Shown here piece after piece: positions 17,147-25,638 of a stretch of 64,000 nt of DNA. The number at the start of each line of letters is the position of its first letter. The first letter of the stretch is position 1. The DNA is from JAUYQR01 sp050632395 (GTDB lineage Bacteria; Pseudomonadota; Alphaproteobacteria; Rhodobacterales; Rhodobacteraceae). The position numbers were made by a program, and so were the translations under genes. The stretch is taken from NCBI RefSeq assembly GCF_050632395.1, contig NZ_CP192600.1, forward strand, positions 4,030,001-4,094,000, read 5' to 3'. The notes beneath the pieces are model-generated. The model searched no databases. It saw only the letters and a program-made list of their open reading frames with translations, and was not told the origin of the DNA.

Positions 17147-19008
17147 CACACGCCCCGACGCTGGCCAGCGCGCCCGGCTTCTACCTCGGCGTGCTTGTGG
17201 CGGACCGTGGGCGTAGCCGAGACCTCTGCAGTCCCGATCTCCCACCAGGCGTGGCCTTGCGTCGTCCAGCCCTCGTAGGGATCGACCTGCATCACGATCA
17301 CGCTGGTCTTGGTCGCGGCCTTTGCGCGCTTGAACGCTTCGGCCAGTTCGGCGGGGTTCGCCACGGTTTCGGCATTTGCACCCATCGCGCGGGCGTGGGC
17401 TTCGAAATCCACCGTGAACGGCTCTGGCACGGTAGGGCAATCGGCGATCAGGTTGTTGAAACTGGCCTGTCCAGTGTTGTTCTGCAGCTTGTTGATTACC
17501 GCGAAACCGCCGTTGTCCAGCACCAGCACGATCAGCTTCTTGCCCGTCAGGACCGAGGAATAAATGTCGGAGTTCATCAAGAGGTAACTGCCGTCGCCGA
17601 CGAAGACGATGGTGTCACGGTCAGCCTCATGCTCGCTTTGTGCAATCCGCGCGCCCCAGCCGCCAGCAATTTCATAACCCATGCAGGAAAAGCCGAACTC
17701 CACGTCCACCGTGCCGATGCCCAGCGTGCGCCAGTTGGCGGTTACCTCGGCAGGCAGCCCGCCCGCTGCCGTCACCACCCGGTCGCGCGGATGGCAAATC
17801 GCGTTCACCACGCCGATCGCCTGAGCATAGGAGTTGGGTCGGTTGCCATGCGCCACGTTGCCCGCAACATAGGCGTCCCAGAGCTTGCGTTCCGCTTGCG
17901 CCCGCGCTGTCCACTCCGCCGCCGCATGGTGGCCGGCAAGGCCCGCCCCCAGCGCCAGAAGTCCCAACTTTGCATCGCCGACCACGGCCAGGGATTGATG
18001 CTTGGCCGCATCGTGGCGCCCGGCGTTCAGCCCGATCAGCTGGGCATCGGGTGCGAACACCGTCCAGGACCCGGTGGTGAAATCCTGCAACCGCGTGCCG
18101 ACCGCCAGCACCACATCTGCCGCCCCCGCTATGGTGTTGGCGCTGTCCGACCCCGTCACGCCAAGGGGGCCGATGTTCAACGGATGCTCTGCCAGCAGGT
18201 TCGCCCGCCCCGCGATGGTCTCGACCACGGGGATGCCATGTGCTTCGGCAAAAGCGGTCAACTCCGCCACCGCGAAGGAATACTGCACTCCGCCGCCTGC
18301 CACGATCACCGGGCGCTTGGCCGCGCGCAAGAGCGCCACGGCTACGGCGATTTCCAGCGCGTCGGGGGCTTGCCTGCGGATGCGGTGCACCCGCCGCGCA
18401 AAGAATTGGGTCGGGTAGTCATATGCCCAGCCCTGCAAATCCTGCGGCAGGCCAAGGAACGCCGGCCCGCAATCGGCGGGGTCGAGCATGGTGGCCAAGG
18501 CGGCCGGCAACGACTGCAGGATTTGCGCGGGGTGGGTGATCCGGTCCCAATAGCGACTGACCGCCTTGAAGGCGTCGTTCACGCCGATGGTGGGGTTGCC
18601 GAAGTGTTCAAGCTGTTGCAGCACCGGGTCGGGCAGGCGGGTCAGGAACGTATCGCCACACAGCATCAGCATCGGCAGGCGGTTCGCATGGGCCAAGGCA
18701 GCCGCAGTCAACAGGTTCGCCGTGCCGGGCCCGGCGCTGGCGGTGCAGAACATGAAGCGGCGGCGCAGGTGATGCTTGGCGTAGGCCGCTGCGGCGAACC
18801 CCATGCTTTGCTCGTTCTGCCCGCGGTAAAGCGGCATCTCGGCCTGCACCGGATAGAGCGCCTCGCCCATACAGGGCACGTTGCCGTGGCCGAAAATGCC
18901 GAAGCCCCCGCCGCAGATCCGTGTTTCGACCCCGTCGATGTCGATGAACTGGTTCATCAGCCAGCGCACGATTGCCTGCGCCACGGTCAGCCGGATGCTG
19001 TCGGTCAT
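17146..19008 (-). CDS. iolD: 3D-(3,5/4)-trihydroxycyclohexane-1,2-dione acylhydrolase (decyclizing)
   Basis: Thiamine-diphosphate enzyme, 620 aa, that opens the inositol-derived dione ring to 5-deoxy-glucuronate. It has the three-domain TPP-enzyme layout. The N-terminal domain carries GGGFGIFGHGNVPCMGEAL and the catalytic Glu region, with FCTASAGPGTANLLTAAA following. The C-terminal pyrophosphate domain has VFVGDGSYLLMNSDIYSS. The ATG at 19008 follows GAGGAAAG; an earlier in-frame start near 19041 is less likely. It is the first gene of the minus-strand iol operon and shares a promoter region with the divergent dehydrogenase. Confidence 0.95.
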   Translation of the reverse strand: MTDSIRLTVAQAIVRWLMNQFIDIDGVETRICGGGFGIFGHGNVPCMGEALYPVQAEMPLYRGQNEQSMGFAAAAYAKHHLRRRFMFCTASAGPGTANLLTAAALAHANRLPMLMLCGDTFLTRLPDPVLQQLEHFGNPTIGVNDAFKAVSRYWDRITHPAQILQSLPAALATMLDPADCGPAFLGLPQDLQGWAYDYPTQFFARRVHRIRRQAPDALEIAVAVALLRAAKRPVIVAGGGVQYSFAVAELTAFAEAHGIPVVETIAGRANLLAEHPLNIGPLGVTGSDSANTIAGAADVVLAVGTRLQDFTTGSWTVFAPDAQLIGLNAGRHDAAKHQSLAVVGDAKLGLLALGAGLAGHHAAAEWTARAQAERKLWDAYVAGNVAHGNRPNSYAQAIGVVNAICHPRDRVVTAAGGLPAEVTANWRTLGIGTVDVEFGFSCMGYEIAGGWGARIAQSEHEADRDTIVFVGDGSYLLMNSDIYSSVLTGKKLIVLVLDNGGFAVINKLQNNTGQASFNNLIADCPTVPEPFTVDFEAHARAMGANAETVANPAELAEAFKRAKAATKTSVIVMQVDPYEGWTTQGHAWWEIGTAEVSATPTVRHKHAEVEAGRAGQRRGV

Positions 19009-19072
19009 TCTTTCCTCGTTCTCGACTGCCCGCAAAGCCACTTGCGCGCTATGGTGACTGAGGATACATATT

Positions 19073-19088
19073 TTGCAACCGGTTGCAA
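19073..19088. promoter_or_regulatory. LacI-family operator in the divergent iol promoter
   Basis: TTGCAACCGGTTGCAA is a perfect 16-base palindrome with the central CG of LacI/GalR-type operators. It lies 64 bases upstream of iolD and 24 bases upstream of the divergent Gfo/Idh gene, so a repressor bound here could block both. The LacI-family gene at 22271-23266 is the obvious binder. Confidence 0.75.
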
Positions 19089-19112
19089 TACCGGCATCGG
19101 GGGAGTTCAGGC

Positions 19113-20228
19113 GTGACCGAGATCGGGATCGGACTTGTCGGGGGCGGCTACATGGGCAAGGCCCACGCTGTCGCCTATTCTGCCGTCGCAGCGGTGTTCG
19201 ATACCCCCCTGCGCCCCCGGCTGGAACTGATCGCCGCCTCCAGCCCCGCGTCTGCAGAAGGCTACCGCCGCGCCTATGGCTTTGCCCGCGCCGCGCGCGA
19301 CTGGCGGGAACTGGTGGCCGACCCGAAGGTTCAGGCAGTGGTCATCGCCTCGCCGCAATCCACCCACCGCGCGATTGCCGAGGCGGCATTTGCCGCCGGC
19401 AAGCCGGTGTTCTGCGAAAAACCGCTGGGTGCTTCGCTGGAAGATGCGCTTGCGATGACGGCGGCGGCTGAGGCGTCGGGGTTGCCGAACATGATCGGGT
19501 TCAATTACGTCCGGACGCCCGCCACGCAGTTCGTCATCCAGCTTCTGGCCGAGGGTGCCATCGGCGACCTTACGTGGTTTCGCGGCGAACATACCGAGGA
19601 TTTTCTGGCCGACCCGTCGTTGCCCGCCACATGGCGCACCTCGGGCCGCGCCAACGGCTGCATGGGTGACCTTGCGCCGCATCCGATCAACTGCGTCTTG
19701 GCGCTGATGGGGCCGGTCGCCGAACTTTCCGCCCGGATCGAAACCGTCCACGCCACCCGCCCCGGCCCGAACGGCCCCGCTCCGGTGGACAATGACGATC
19801 AGGCGCAACTGATGCTGCGTTTCGCCAGTGGCGTCATGGGGCACCTGTTCGTCAGCCGTGTCGCGACCGGGCGCAAGATGGGCTATGCCTACGAGATTCA
19901 TGGGACCAAAGGCGCGATCCGCTTTGACCAGGAAGATCAGAACGCCGTCCACCTCTACCGTGCCGAAGGGCCCGAGGCGACGCGCGGCTTTACCCGCATC
20001 CTGACCGGCCCCGCGCACCCGAACTACGCCGCCTTCTGTCAGGGACCGGGCCACGGCACCGGCTATCAGGACCAGATCATCATCGAGGCGCGGGATTTTC
20101 TGCAAGCGATTGCCAGCGGCAAACCGGTCTGGCCCACATTCCGCGACGGTCTGGCCGTTTCCCGGATCATCGACACCGCCTTCAAGGCATCCGACGACGG
20201 CCGCTGGCACGCCGTTGCGCAAACATGA
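19113..20228 (+). CDS. Gfo/Idh/MocA family oxidoreductase (inositol cluster)
   Basis: NAD(P)-dependent dehydrogenase, 371 aa. Rossmann motif GLVGGGYMGKAHA at the N-terminus, the family Lys in CEKPLG, then the C-terminal beta-sheet domain with MGDLAPHPINC as the catalytic region. It starts with GTG at 19113, seven bases after GGGGGAG. An ATG frame 30 bases upstream would run through the operator. First gene of a three-gene plus-strand unit with iolE and a second dehydrogenase. It could be an inositol 2-dehydrogenase (IolG) or act on scyllo- or chiro-inositol. Confidence 0.88.
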   Translation: MTEIGIGLVGGGYMGKAHAVAYSAVAAVFDTPLRPRLELIAASSPASAEGYRRAYGFARAARDWRELVADPKVQAVVIASPQSTHRAIAEAAFAAGKPVFCEKPLGASLEDALAMTAAAEASGLPNMIGFNYVRTPATQFVIQLLAEGAIGDLTWFRGEHTEDFLADPSLPATWRTSGRANGCMGDLAPHPINCVLALMGPVAELSARIETVHATRPGPNGPAPVDNDDQAQLMLRFASGVMGHLFVSRVATGRKMGYAYEIHGTKGAIRFDQEDQNAVHLYRAEGPEATRGFTRILTGPAHPNYAAFCQGPGHGTGYQDQIIIEARDFLQAIASGKPVWPTFRDGLAVSRIIDTAFKASDDGRWHAVAQT

Positions 20229-20235
20229 GGACCAC

Positions 20236-21129
20236 ATGACCATCCGTATCGGCAACGCCCCCTGCTCTTGGGGCGTGGAATTTGCAGACGACCCGCGCAA
20301 CCCCACTTGGCGTCAGGTGCTGAAGGAATGCGCCGATGCGGGCTACCGCGGCATCGAGCTTGGTCCCATCGGCTTCATGCCCGAAGACCCAGCGATCCTG
20401 GGCGAGGCGCTGGCCGAAAACGGGCTGGAGCTGATCGGCGGCGTCGTGTTCCGCCCGTTCCACGACCCTGCGAAATGGGACGAGGTCTGGGACGCTGCCG
20501 ACCGCACCTGCAAGGCGCTTGTGGCGCATGGCGCGAAGCATCTGGTTCTGATCGACTCGATCTCGCCCCGCCGAGCTCCGACTGCGGGCCGGGCGGCTGA
20601 CGCCGAACAGATGGATTCTGCCGAATGGGCTGCGTTTCGCGACCGCATCACCAAAGTCGCAAGACTTGGGGCCGAGGAGTATGGCCTGACAGTCGGCATC
20701 CACGCCCATGCCGCAGGCTTCATCGACTTTGAACCGGAACTGGAGCGGTTGTTGAACGAAGTCGACGAGAGCATCCTGAAGATCTGCTTCGACACCGGCC
20801 ACCATTCCTACGCGGGCTTCGACCCGGTGGCCTTCATGCGCCGCCATATCGACCGCATCTCCTACATGCATTTCAAGGACATCGACCCCGTCGTGAAGGC
20901 CCGCGCCATCGCCAACAGCACCGGATTTTACGACGCCTGCGGACAGGGCATCTTCTGCAACCTTGGCAAGGGCGACGTGGATTTCCCCGCTGTCCGCCAG
21001 ATCCTGCTGGATGCGGGGTTCGAGGGTTGGTGCACCGTCGAACAGGATTGCGACCCCACGCTTGACGTCCGTCCGAAAGACGATGCACAGGCGAACCGCG
21101 AATATCTTGAATCCATCGGCTTCAACTGA
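20236..21129 (+). CDS. iolE: sugar phosphate isomerase/epimerase family, probable myo-inosose-2 dehydratase
   Basis: TIM-barrel metalloenzyme of the xylose-isomerase-like fold, 297 aa. In this cluster it should dehydrate 2-keto-myo-inositol to the trihydroxycyclohexane-dione used by IolD. Motifs include IGNAPCSWGVEFADDP at the N-terminus, YRGIELGPIGF, and metal/active-site runs VGIHAHAAGFI, CFDTGHHSYAG, YMHFKDID and GWCTVEQD. The ATG at 20236 is 7 bases after the upstream stop. The fold is certain. The iolE assignment rests on fold plus neighbours. Confidence 0.85.
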   Translation: MTIRIGNAPCSWGVEFADDPRNPTWRQVLKECADAGYRGIELGPIGFMPEDPAILGEALAENGLELIGGVVFRPFHDPAKWDEVWDAADRTCKALVAHGAKHLVLIDSISPRRAPTAGRAADAEQMDSAEWAAFRDRITKVARLGAEEYGLTVGIHAHAAGFIDFEPELERLLNEVDESILKICFDTGHHSYAGFDPVAFMRRHIDRISYMHFKDIDPVVKARAIANSTGFYDACGQGIFCNLGKGDVDFPAVRQILLDAGFEGWCTVEQDCDPTLDVRPKDDAQANREYLESIGFN

Positions 21130-21140
21130 GGACCACCAGC

Positions 21141-22274
21141 ATGGCACAACTGAAATGGGGCATGATCGGCGGCGGCGAAGGTAGCCAGATCGGGCCGGCC
21201 CACCGGCTTGGCGCGCTGGCTGACGGTCACTTCACACTCGCCGCTGGCGCATTGGATCACCGCCCCGACGTGGGCCGGGACTATGCGCAACGTCTGGGCG
21301 TGGCCCCCGACCGCGCCTATGGCGACTGGACCGAAATGCTGGCCGGTGAGCGGAACCGCCCCGATCGGGTGGACCTTGTGACCGTTGCCACCCCGAACTC
21401 CACCCATTTTCAGATCACCAAGGCGTTCCTTGAAGCCGGGTTCAACGTGCTGTGTGAAAAGCCGATGACGGTGACGGTGGAAGAGGGCGAAGAAATCGTC
21501 CGCATTGCGGCAAAGACGGGCAAGATCTGCGCGGTGAACTACTGTTATTCGGCCTACCCTATGGTCCGGCAGGCCCGCGCGATGGTGCGCAACGGCGATA
21601 TTGGCCGCGTTCGGCTGGTCGTCACGAACTTCAGCCACGGCCATCACGGCGACGCGGCGGATGCCGACAACCCGCGTGTTCGCTGGCGCTATGACCCGGC
21701 GATGGCGGGTGTCTCGGGCCAGTTCGCCGATTGCGGGATCCATGCGCTGCACATGGCCAGCTTCATCTGCGACGACGAGGTGGAGAGGCTGTCCGCCGAC
21801 TTCGCCTCGACCATCCCCTCCCGCCAGTTGGAGGATGACGCGATGGTCAACTTCCGCATGTCGAAGGGCACGGTTGGCCGTCTGTGGACGTCGTCCGTCG
21901 CCATCGGGCGGCAGCATGGCTTCGACATTCAGGTTTTCGGCGAAACCGGCGGGTTCCGCTGGGCGTCGGAACAGCCGAACCAGTTGATCTACACGCCCGT
22001 CGGCGGGCGCACGCAGATCATGGAAAAGGGCGAGGGCGGGCTTTACGACGACGCCAAGCGCCTGAGCCGGGTTGCCATCGCGCACCCTGAAGGCTTCCCG
22101 CTGGCAGTGGCGAATATCTATTGCGATCTGGCGGACGTGATCCGTGGCACGGCGCGCGACGGCCTGCCCACGGCGCCAAGCGGTGTGCGGTCGATGGCGG
22201 CGGTGCATACGGCGGTGGCTTCGGCCAAAGCCGGCGGCACCTGGATGGATGCCCGCCCGCCGATGTTCCGCTAG
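21141..22274 (+). CDS. Gfo/Idh/MocA family oxidoreductase
   Basis: Second dehydrogenase of the inositol cluster, 377 aa. N-terminal WGMIGGGEGSQIGPAHR binds the nucleotide. LCEKPMTVTVEEGEE carries the conserved Lys, and SGQFADCGIHALHMASF the C-terminal catalytic His. It belongs to the longer Gfo/Idh branch often found next to IolE-like isomerases. It starts 11 bases after iolE and converges on the LacI gene, with the stop codons sharing CTAG. Either this or the first dehydrogenase may be the true IolG. Confidence 0.87.
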   Translation: MAQLKWGMIGGGEGSQIGPAHRLGALADGHFTLAAGALDHRPDVGRDYAQRLGVAPDRAYGDWTEMLAGERNRPDRVDLVTVATPNSTHFQITKAFLEAGFNVLCEKPMTVTVEEGEEIVRIAAKTGKICAVNYCYSAYPMVRQARAMVRNGDIGRVRLVVTNFSHGHHGDAADADNPRVRWRYDPAMAGVSGQFADCGIHALHMASFICDDEVERLSADFASTIPSRQLEDDAMVNFRMSKGTVGRLWTSSVAIGRQHGFDIQVFGETGGFRWASEQPNQLIYTPVGGRTQIMEKGEGGLYDDAKRLSRVAIAHPEGFPLAVANIYCDLADVIRGTARDGLPTAPSGVRSMAAVHTAVASAKAGGTWMDARPPMFR

Positions 22275-23266
22275 GCCTTCGGGCGCAGCGTCCGCCGTTC
22301 CACCACGTGGCAGGCGAACAGCCGGACCTCCGCAGGGCGGTCCGGCTTCTCTATGGTCGCGACTACAAGGTCGATCGCCGCCTCGATGATCTGCGCCACT
22401 GGCTGATGGATCGTGGTCAGCCCGATGTTCTGCCAGCGCGACATTTCCATGTCGTTCAGCCCGATCAGCCCGATGTCGCCCGGTACTGAGAGCCCGGCAT
22501 CCGTGATGGCACTCAACGCGCCGACGGCCAGAAGATCGTCGCCACAGAAATACGCCTCTTGCGGCGCGGCGAGCAGCCGCTGCATTTCCGCGCGCCCGGC
22601 GTCAAAGGTATAGGCATCGGCGTACGACACCTTGACGCTGATGCCCGCGTGCCCCCGGATCGCATCCAGAAACCCGGTCGCACGGTCCTGCGTGGAGGTT
22701 GCCATCGCGGGCCCGCCCAGAAACCCGACCTTTCGGTAGCCTCTGGCCAGCAACGCCTCAGCAGCCATCCGCCCGCAGGCCACGTTGTCGATCCCGACCA
22801 CCGGCACATCTGGCGCTGCTGACTTGCGCCCGAAGGCGTGGACGACGGGCAGCCCGGCCGTCTTGAACGCCTCGGCAAAGCTGGTGGGCAGGGTCGACGA
22901 CGCCACGATCACCCCATCGACCGAATACTGCCGCAGCATCCGCACCGAGGCCCTCGGGTCCGTCGCCTCACTGAGGTTGACCAAAAGCGGCCGCAAACCC
23001 CGGTCCTGCAGCCCCCGGGTGAACAGGTCGAACACCTCAAGGATCAGCGGGTTGTGAAAATTGTTTGCGATCAATCCGATCAGCTTAGTGCGCCCCGTCG
23101 TCAGGCTGGAGGCCAGCGCGTTCGGCGCGTAGCCCAGTTCGATGGCGGCCTTTTCGACCTTTGCCCGCGTCTTGGCAGACACCGATGCCCCATCGGTAAA
23201 CGCCCGCGACACCGCCGAGCGCGACACCCCGGCCCGCTCTGCCACCTCTTTCAGCGTCACCGCCAT
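22271..23266 (-). CDS. LacI family transcriptional regulator, probable regulator of the inositol cluster
   Basis: Repressor of 331 aa. N-terminal helix-turn-helix TLKEVAERAGVSRSAVSRAF and hinge helix PNALASSLTTGRT, then a periplasmic-binding-protein-like sensor (LIGLIANNFHNPLILEVF to GLIGLNDMEMSRW). The ATG at 23266 is the standard start 2 residues before the helix-turn-helix; longer frames upstream are not needed. It converges on the plus-strand iol genes. Likely binds the perfect palindrome at 19073-19088 and responds to an inositol intermediate (inferred). Confidence 0.92.
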   Translation of the reverse strand: MAVTLKEVAERAGVSRSAVSRAFTDGASVSAKTRAKVEKAAIELGYAPNALASSLTTGRTKLIGLIANNFHNPLILEVFDLFTRGLQDRGLRPLLVNLSEATDPRASVRMLRQYSVDGVIVASSTLPTSFAEAFKTAGLPVVHAFGRKSAAPDVPVVGIDNVACGRMAAEALLARGYRKVGFLGGPAMATSTQDRATGFLDAIRGHAGISVKVSYADAYTFDAGRAEMQRLLAAPQEAYFCGDDLLAVGALSAITDAGLSVPGDIGLIGLNDMEMSRWQNIGLTTIHQPVAQIIEAAIDLVVATIEKPDRPAEVRLFACHVVERRTLRPKA

Positions 23267-23429
23267 GCTGTACCCGTGCTTCGCATCGCGCGCAGTATAC
23301 ATGCCCAAGGGCCCGATTGAACCGCAAGCGATGCATGCCACCAAAATGACTGGCGAAGGTGGTCAGTTTCACCACCGGCCGCAGCTGTGCCGTCAGGTCT
23401 GACCGCTTGCGCCGTCGTTTCCGTCTGTG

Positions 23430-24128
23430 TCAGCGCTTGTGCGCCGGGGGCGGGCTGTAACCGCCGAGACGTGAGGTGAAAATCCCCAGCCGCACCATTG
23501 ATTCAGCCAGACCCACGGCGCAGGTCACTCCGTCCAGCACCGGCAGCCCGTGTTCCTGCCCAAGGCTTTCGGCCAGATCGGCCATGCCGGCGCAGCCAAG
23601 CACTATCGCCTCTGCCCGATCTTCGGCAACGGCGCGACCGATCTCGGCACTGATGCGGGCGCAGGCGTCTGATCCGGGGTGTTCCAGTTCCAGCACCGCC
23701 ACTTCCGACGACCGGACCCGCGCGCAGCGCGCCATCAGCCCATAGCGGTGCAGGTTGTGTTCAAGCGCGGGAACGGACCGCCCAAGCGTGGTCACCACGC
23801 TGAACTTGTTGGCGATCATCGAGGCGTAGTGATACGCGGCTTCGCCGATGCCGATCACCGGCTTGTCGGTCAGGCAGCGCGCCGCATCAAGGCCGGTGTC
23901 GTCAAAACAGGCGATGACCACCGCGTCATAACCTGTCGTGCGCCCGATCACGTCAAGCATCCCCGCCAGCGACATCGCCTCATCGTAGAAGCCTTCGATC
24001 GATGCCGGACCGACCGCCGGGTTGACCGCGACGATCTCGGTCCCGGGGCTTGCCACCCGACGGGCAGCCGCGCCGATCTTTTCGGTCATCGAGGCGGTCG
24101 TGTTCGGGTTCACTACCAGAATGCGCAT
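23430..24128 (-). CDS. Asp/Glu/hydantoin racemase family protein
   Basis: Cofactor-independent racemase-fold enzyme, 232 aa. N-terminal VVNPNTTASMTEKI, a first catalytic Cys in VVIACFDDTG and a second in EAIVLGCAGMADL are the paired cysteines of the family (AroM/HyuE/allantoin racemase branch). The ATG at 24128 is one base past the livF stop, so it is the last gene of the Liv operon. The position implies its substrate is what the transporter brings in: a hydantoin, ureide or similar. Arylmalonate-decarboxylase-like activity is an alternative. Confidence 0.85.
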   Translation of the reverse strand: MRILVVNPNTTASMTEKIGAAARRVASPGTEIVAVNPAVGPASIEGFYDEAMSLAGMLDVIGRTTGYDAVVIACFDDTGLDAARCLTDKPVIGIGEAAYHYASMIANKFSVVTTLGRSVPALEHNLHRYGLMARCARVRSSEVAVLELEHPGSDACARISAEIGRAVAEDRAEAIVLGCAGMADLAESLGQEHGLPVLDGVTCAVGLAESMVRLGIFTSRLGGYSPPPAHKR

Positions 24129-24129
24129 C

Positions 24130-24852
24130 TTAAAGATCACCTCCAAGATAGGCGGCCTTGATCCGGTCATCGCCCATCAGGTCTTTCGAGTTGCCAGTCA
24201 GCACCACCGATCCGGTCGACATGGCGTAGGCCCGGCTTGAGATCGAAAGCGCCATCCGGCTGTTCTGTTCGACCAGCAGGACCGTCACCTTTTCATCGCG
24301 GCTGATCGCCACGATGGCGCGAGCGATGTCCTGCACCAGCTTCGGCGCGATGCCGAGCGAGGGTTCATCAAGGAGCAGAAGCTTCGGTTTTGCCATCAGC
24401 GCGCGGCCGATCACCATCATCTGCTGCTCGCCCCCTGAAAGGGTGCTTGCCTGCTGGGTATAGCGTTCCTTCAGGCGTGGAAAGCGGGTCAGGATGCTGT
24501 CCAGCGTGTTGGCGATTTCGGTCTTGTCGGTGCGGGTGAAGGCGCCCATCAGAAGGTTGTCCTTGACCGACATGAAGGGAAAGACCCGGCGGCCTTCCGG
24601 CACCATTGCGATGCCCTTCTTCACGATGTCGGCAGCGGATGTGCCATCCAGCCGTTCACCCATGAAAGTGATCGACCCGGACTTGATCTTGCGAAGGCCG
24701 GTGATCGCCCGAAGGATCGACGATTTGCCCGCGCCATTGGCCCCGATCAGGGCGACGGTCTCGCCCTGTTGCAGGTTCAGCGACACGCCCTTCAGCGCGT
24801 AGACGTGGTCGTAATACAGTTCCACGTCCTTGAAGTTCAGCATCTCTGTCAT
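24130..24852 (-). CDS. livF: branched-chain amino acid-type ABC transporter ATP-binding protein LivF
   Basis: ATPase of a Liv-type importer, 240 aa. Walker A GANGAGKSS, signature TLSGGEQQMMVIGRAL, Walker B LLLLDEPSLGIAP. The ETVALIGANG start and the EGRRVFPFMSVKDNL segment are LivF-specific. It lies 3 bases after livG and one base before the racemase gene. Confidence 0.92.
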   Translation of the reverse strand: MTEMLNFKDVELYYDHVYALKGVSLNLQQGETVALIGANGAGKSSILRAITGLRKIKSGSITFMGERLDGTSAADIVKKGIAMVPEGRRVFPFMSVKDNLLMGAFTRTDKTEIANTLDSILTRFPRLKERYTQQASTLSGGEQQMMVIGRALMAKPKLLLLDEPSLGIAPKLVQDIARAIVAISRDEKVTVLLVEQNSRMALSISSRAYAMSTGSVVLTGNSKDLMGDDRIKAAYLGGDL

Positions 24853-24855
24853 GGC

Positions 24856-25638
24856 TTACATCCCGATCGCTGCATCTTCGGAACCGAGGTAGGCCTCGAT
24901 CACCTTCGGATTGGCCTGAATTTCGGTGGGCGTGCCTTCGGCGATCTTTTCGCCAAAGTTGATCACGACGATCCGGTCAGAGATTTTCATCACCGCCGGC
25001 ATGTCGTGTTCCACCAGCATCACCGTCACCCCGCGTTCGTCGCGCAGGCGGCGCACTTGCGTGACCATCCGCATCGTCTCGTCGTGGTTCATGCCGGCGA
25101 AGGGTTCGTCGAGAAGAAGCACCTTTGGGTTCGTGGCAAGACCGATCGCCATGCCAAGCGCGCGCAGGTGGCCTTGCGGCAGGTTCGAGGCAAGCTCGTT
25201 CCGGATCGACTGCAGACCAAGGAAATCTACGATGTCGTCGGCCGACTGGCCAAACTCGGCTTCGTCCGCGCGTGCCTGCTTGGTGCCGAGGAAAAAGCCC
25301 AGAAGCGACGCACGAGAGCGCAGATGATGGGCGACGATGATGTTTTCCCGGACCGTCATGGATTTGAAGATCGTGGTTTCCTGGAACGTCCGCACCACGC
25401 CCATGCGCGCCACGATATGTGGTGCAAGATTGCTAATCCGTTCGCCGCGAAACAGTACCTCGCCCGAGGTTGCCGGCACGAACGAGGCGATCAGCTTGAA
25501 AAGGGTGGATTTGCCCGCCCCGTTCGGGCCGATGACGGACAGGATCTCGCCTTCGTTCACATCAAAGCTGATGTTGTTGTTGGCTGTCAGGCCACCGTAT
25601 TTCTTGGTGACCGCCTTGATCTGAAGGATCGGGCTCAT
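24856..25638 (-). CDS. livG: branched-chain amino acid-type ABC transporter ATP-binding protein LivG
   Basis: Second ATPase, 260 aa. Walker A GPNGAGKST, Walker B VLLLDEPFAGMNHDE and the C-terminal LivG tail with PKVIEAYLG. The usual signature (LSYGQQRR in most LivG) is replaced by LPQGHLRALGMAIG, which is unusual. The ATG overlaps the livM stop (ATGA). Confidence 0.92.
   Translation of the reverse strand: MSPILQIKAVTKKYGGLTANNNISFDVNEGEILSVIGPNGAGKSTLFKLIASFVPATSGEVLFRGERISNLAPHIVARMGVVRTFQETTIFKSMTVRENIIVAHHLRSRASLLGFFLGTKQARADEAEFGQSADDIVDFLGLQSIRNELASNLPQGHLRALGMAIGLATNPKVLLLDEPFAGMNHDETMRMVTQVRRLRDERGVTVMLVEHDMPAVMKISDRIVVINFGEKIAEGTPTEIQANPKVIEAYLGSEDAAIGM

Noticed and set aside
16159..17440. 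Longer starts for iolB and iolC
   Set aside because: The extra N-terminal residues are arginine- and proline-rich shadow sequence inside the upstream genes. Family starts with good ribosome sites lie at 16158 and 17146.
23358..23376. GGTGGT...ACCACC hairpin between the LacI and racemase genes as a terminator
   Set aside because: Stem of only 6 bp and no T-run on the minus strand; could be chance.
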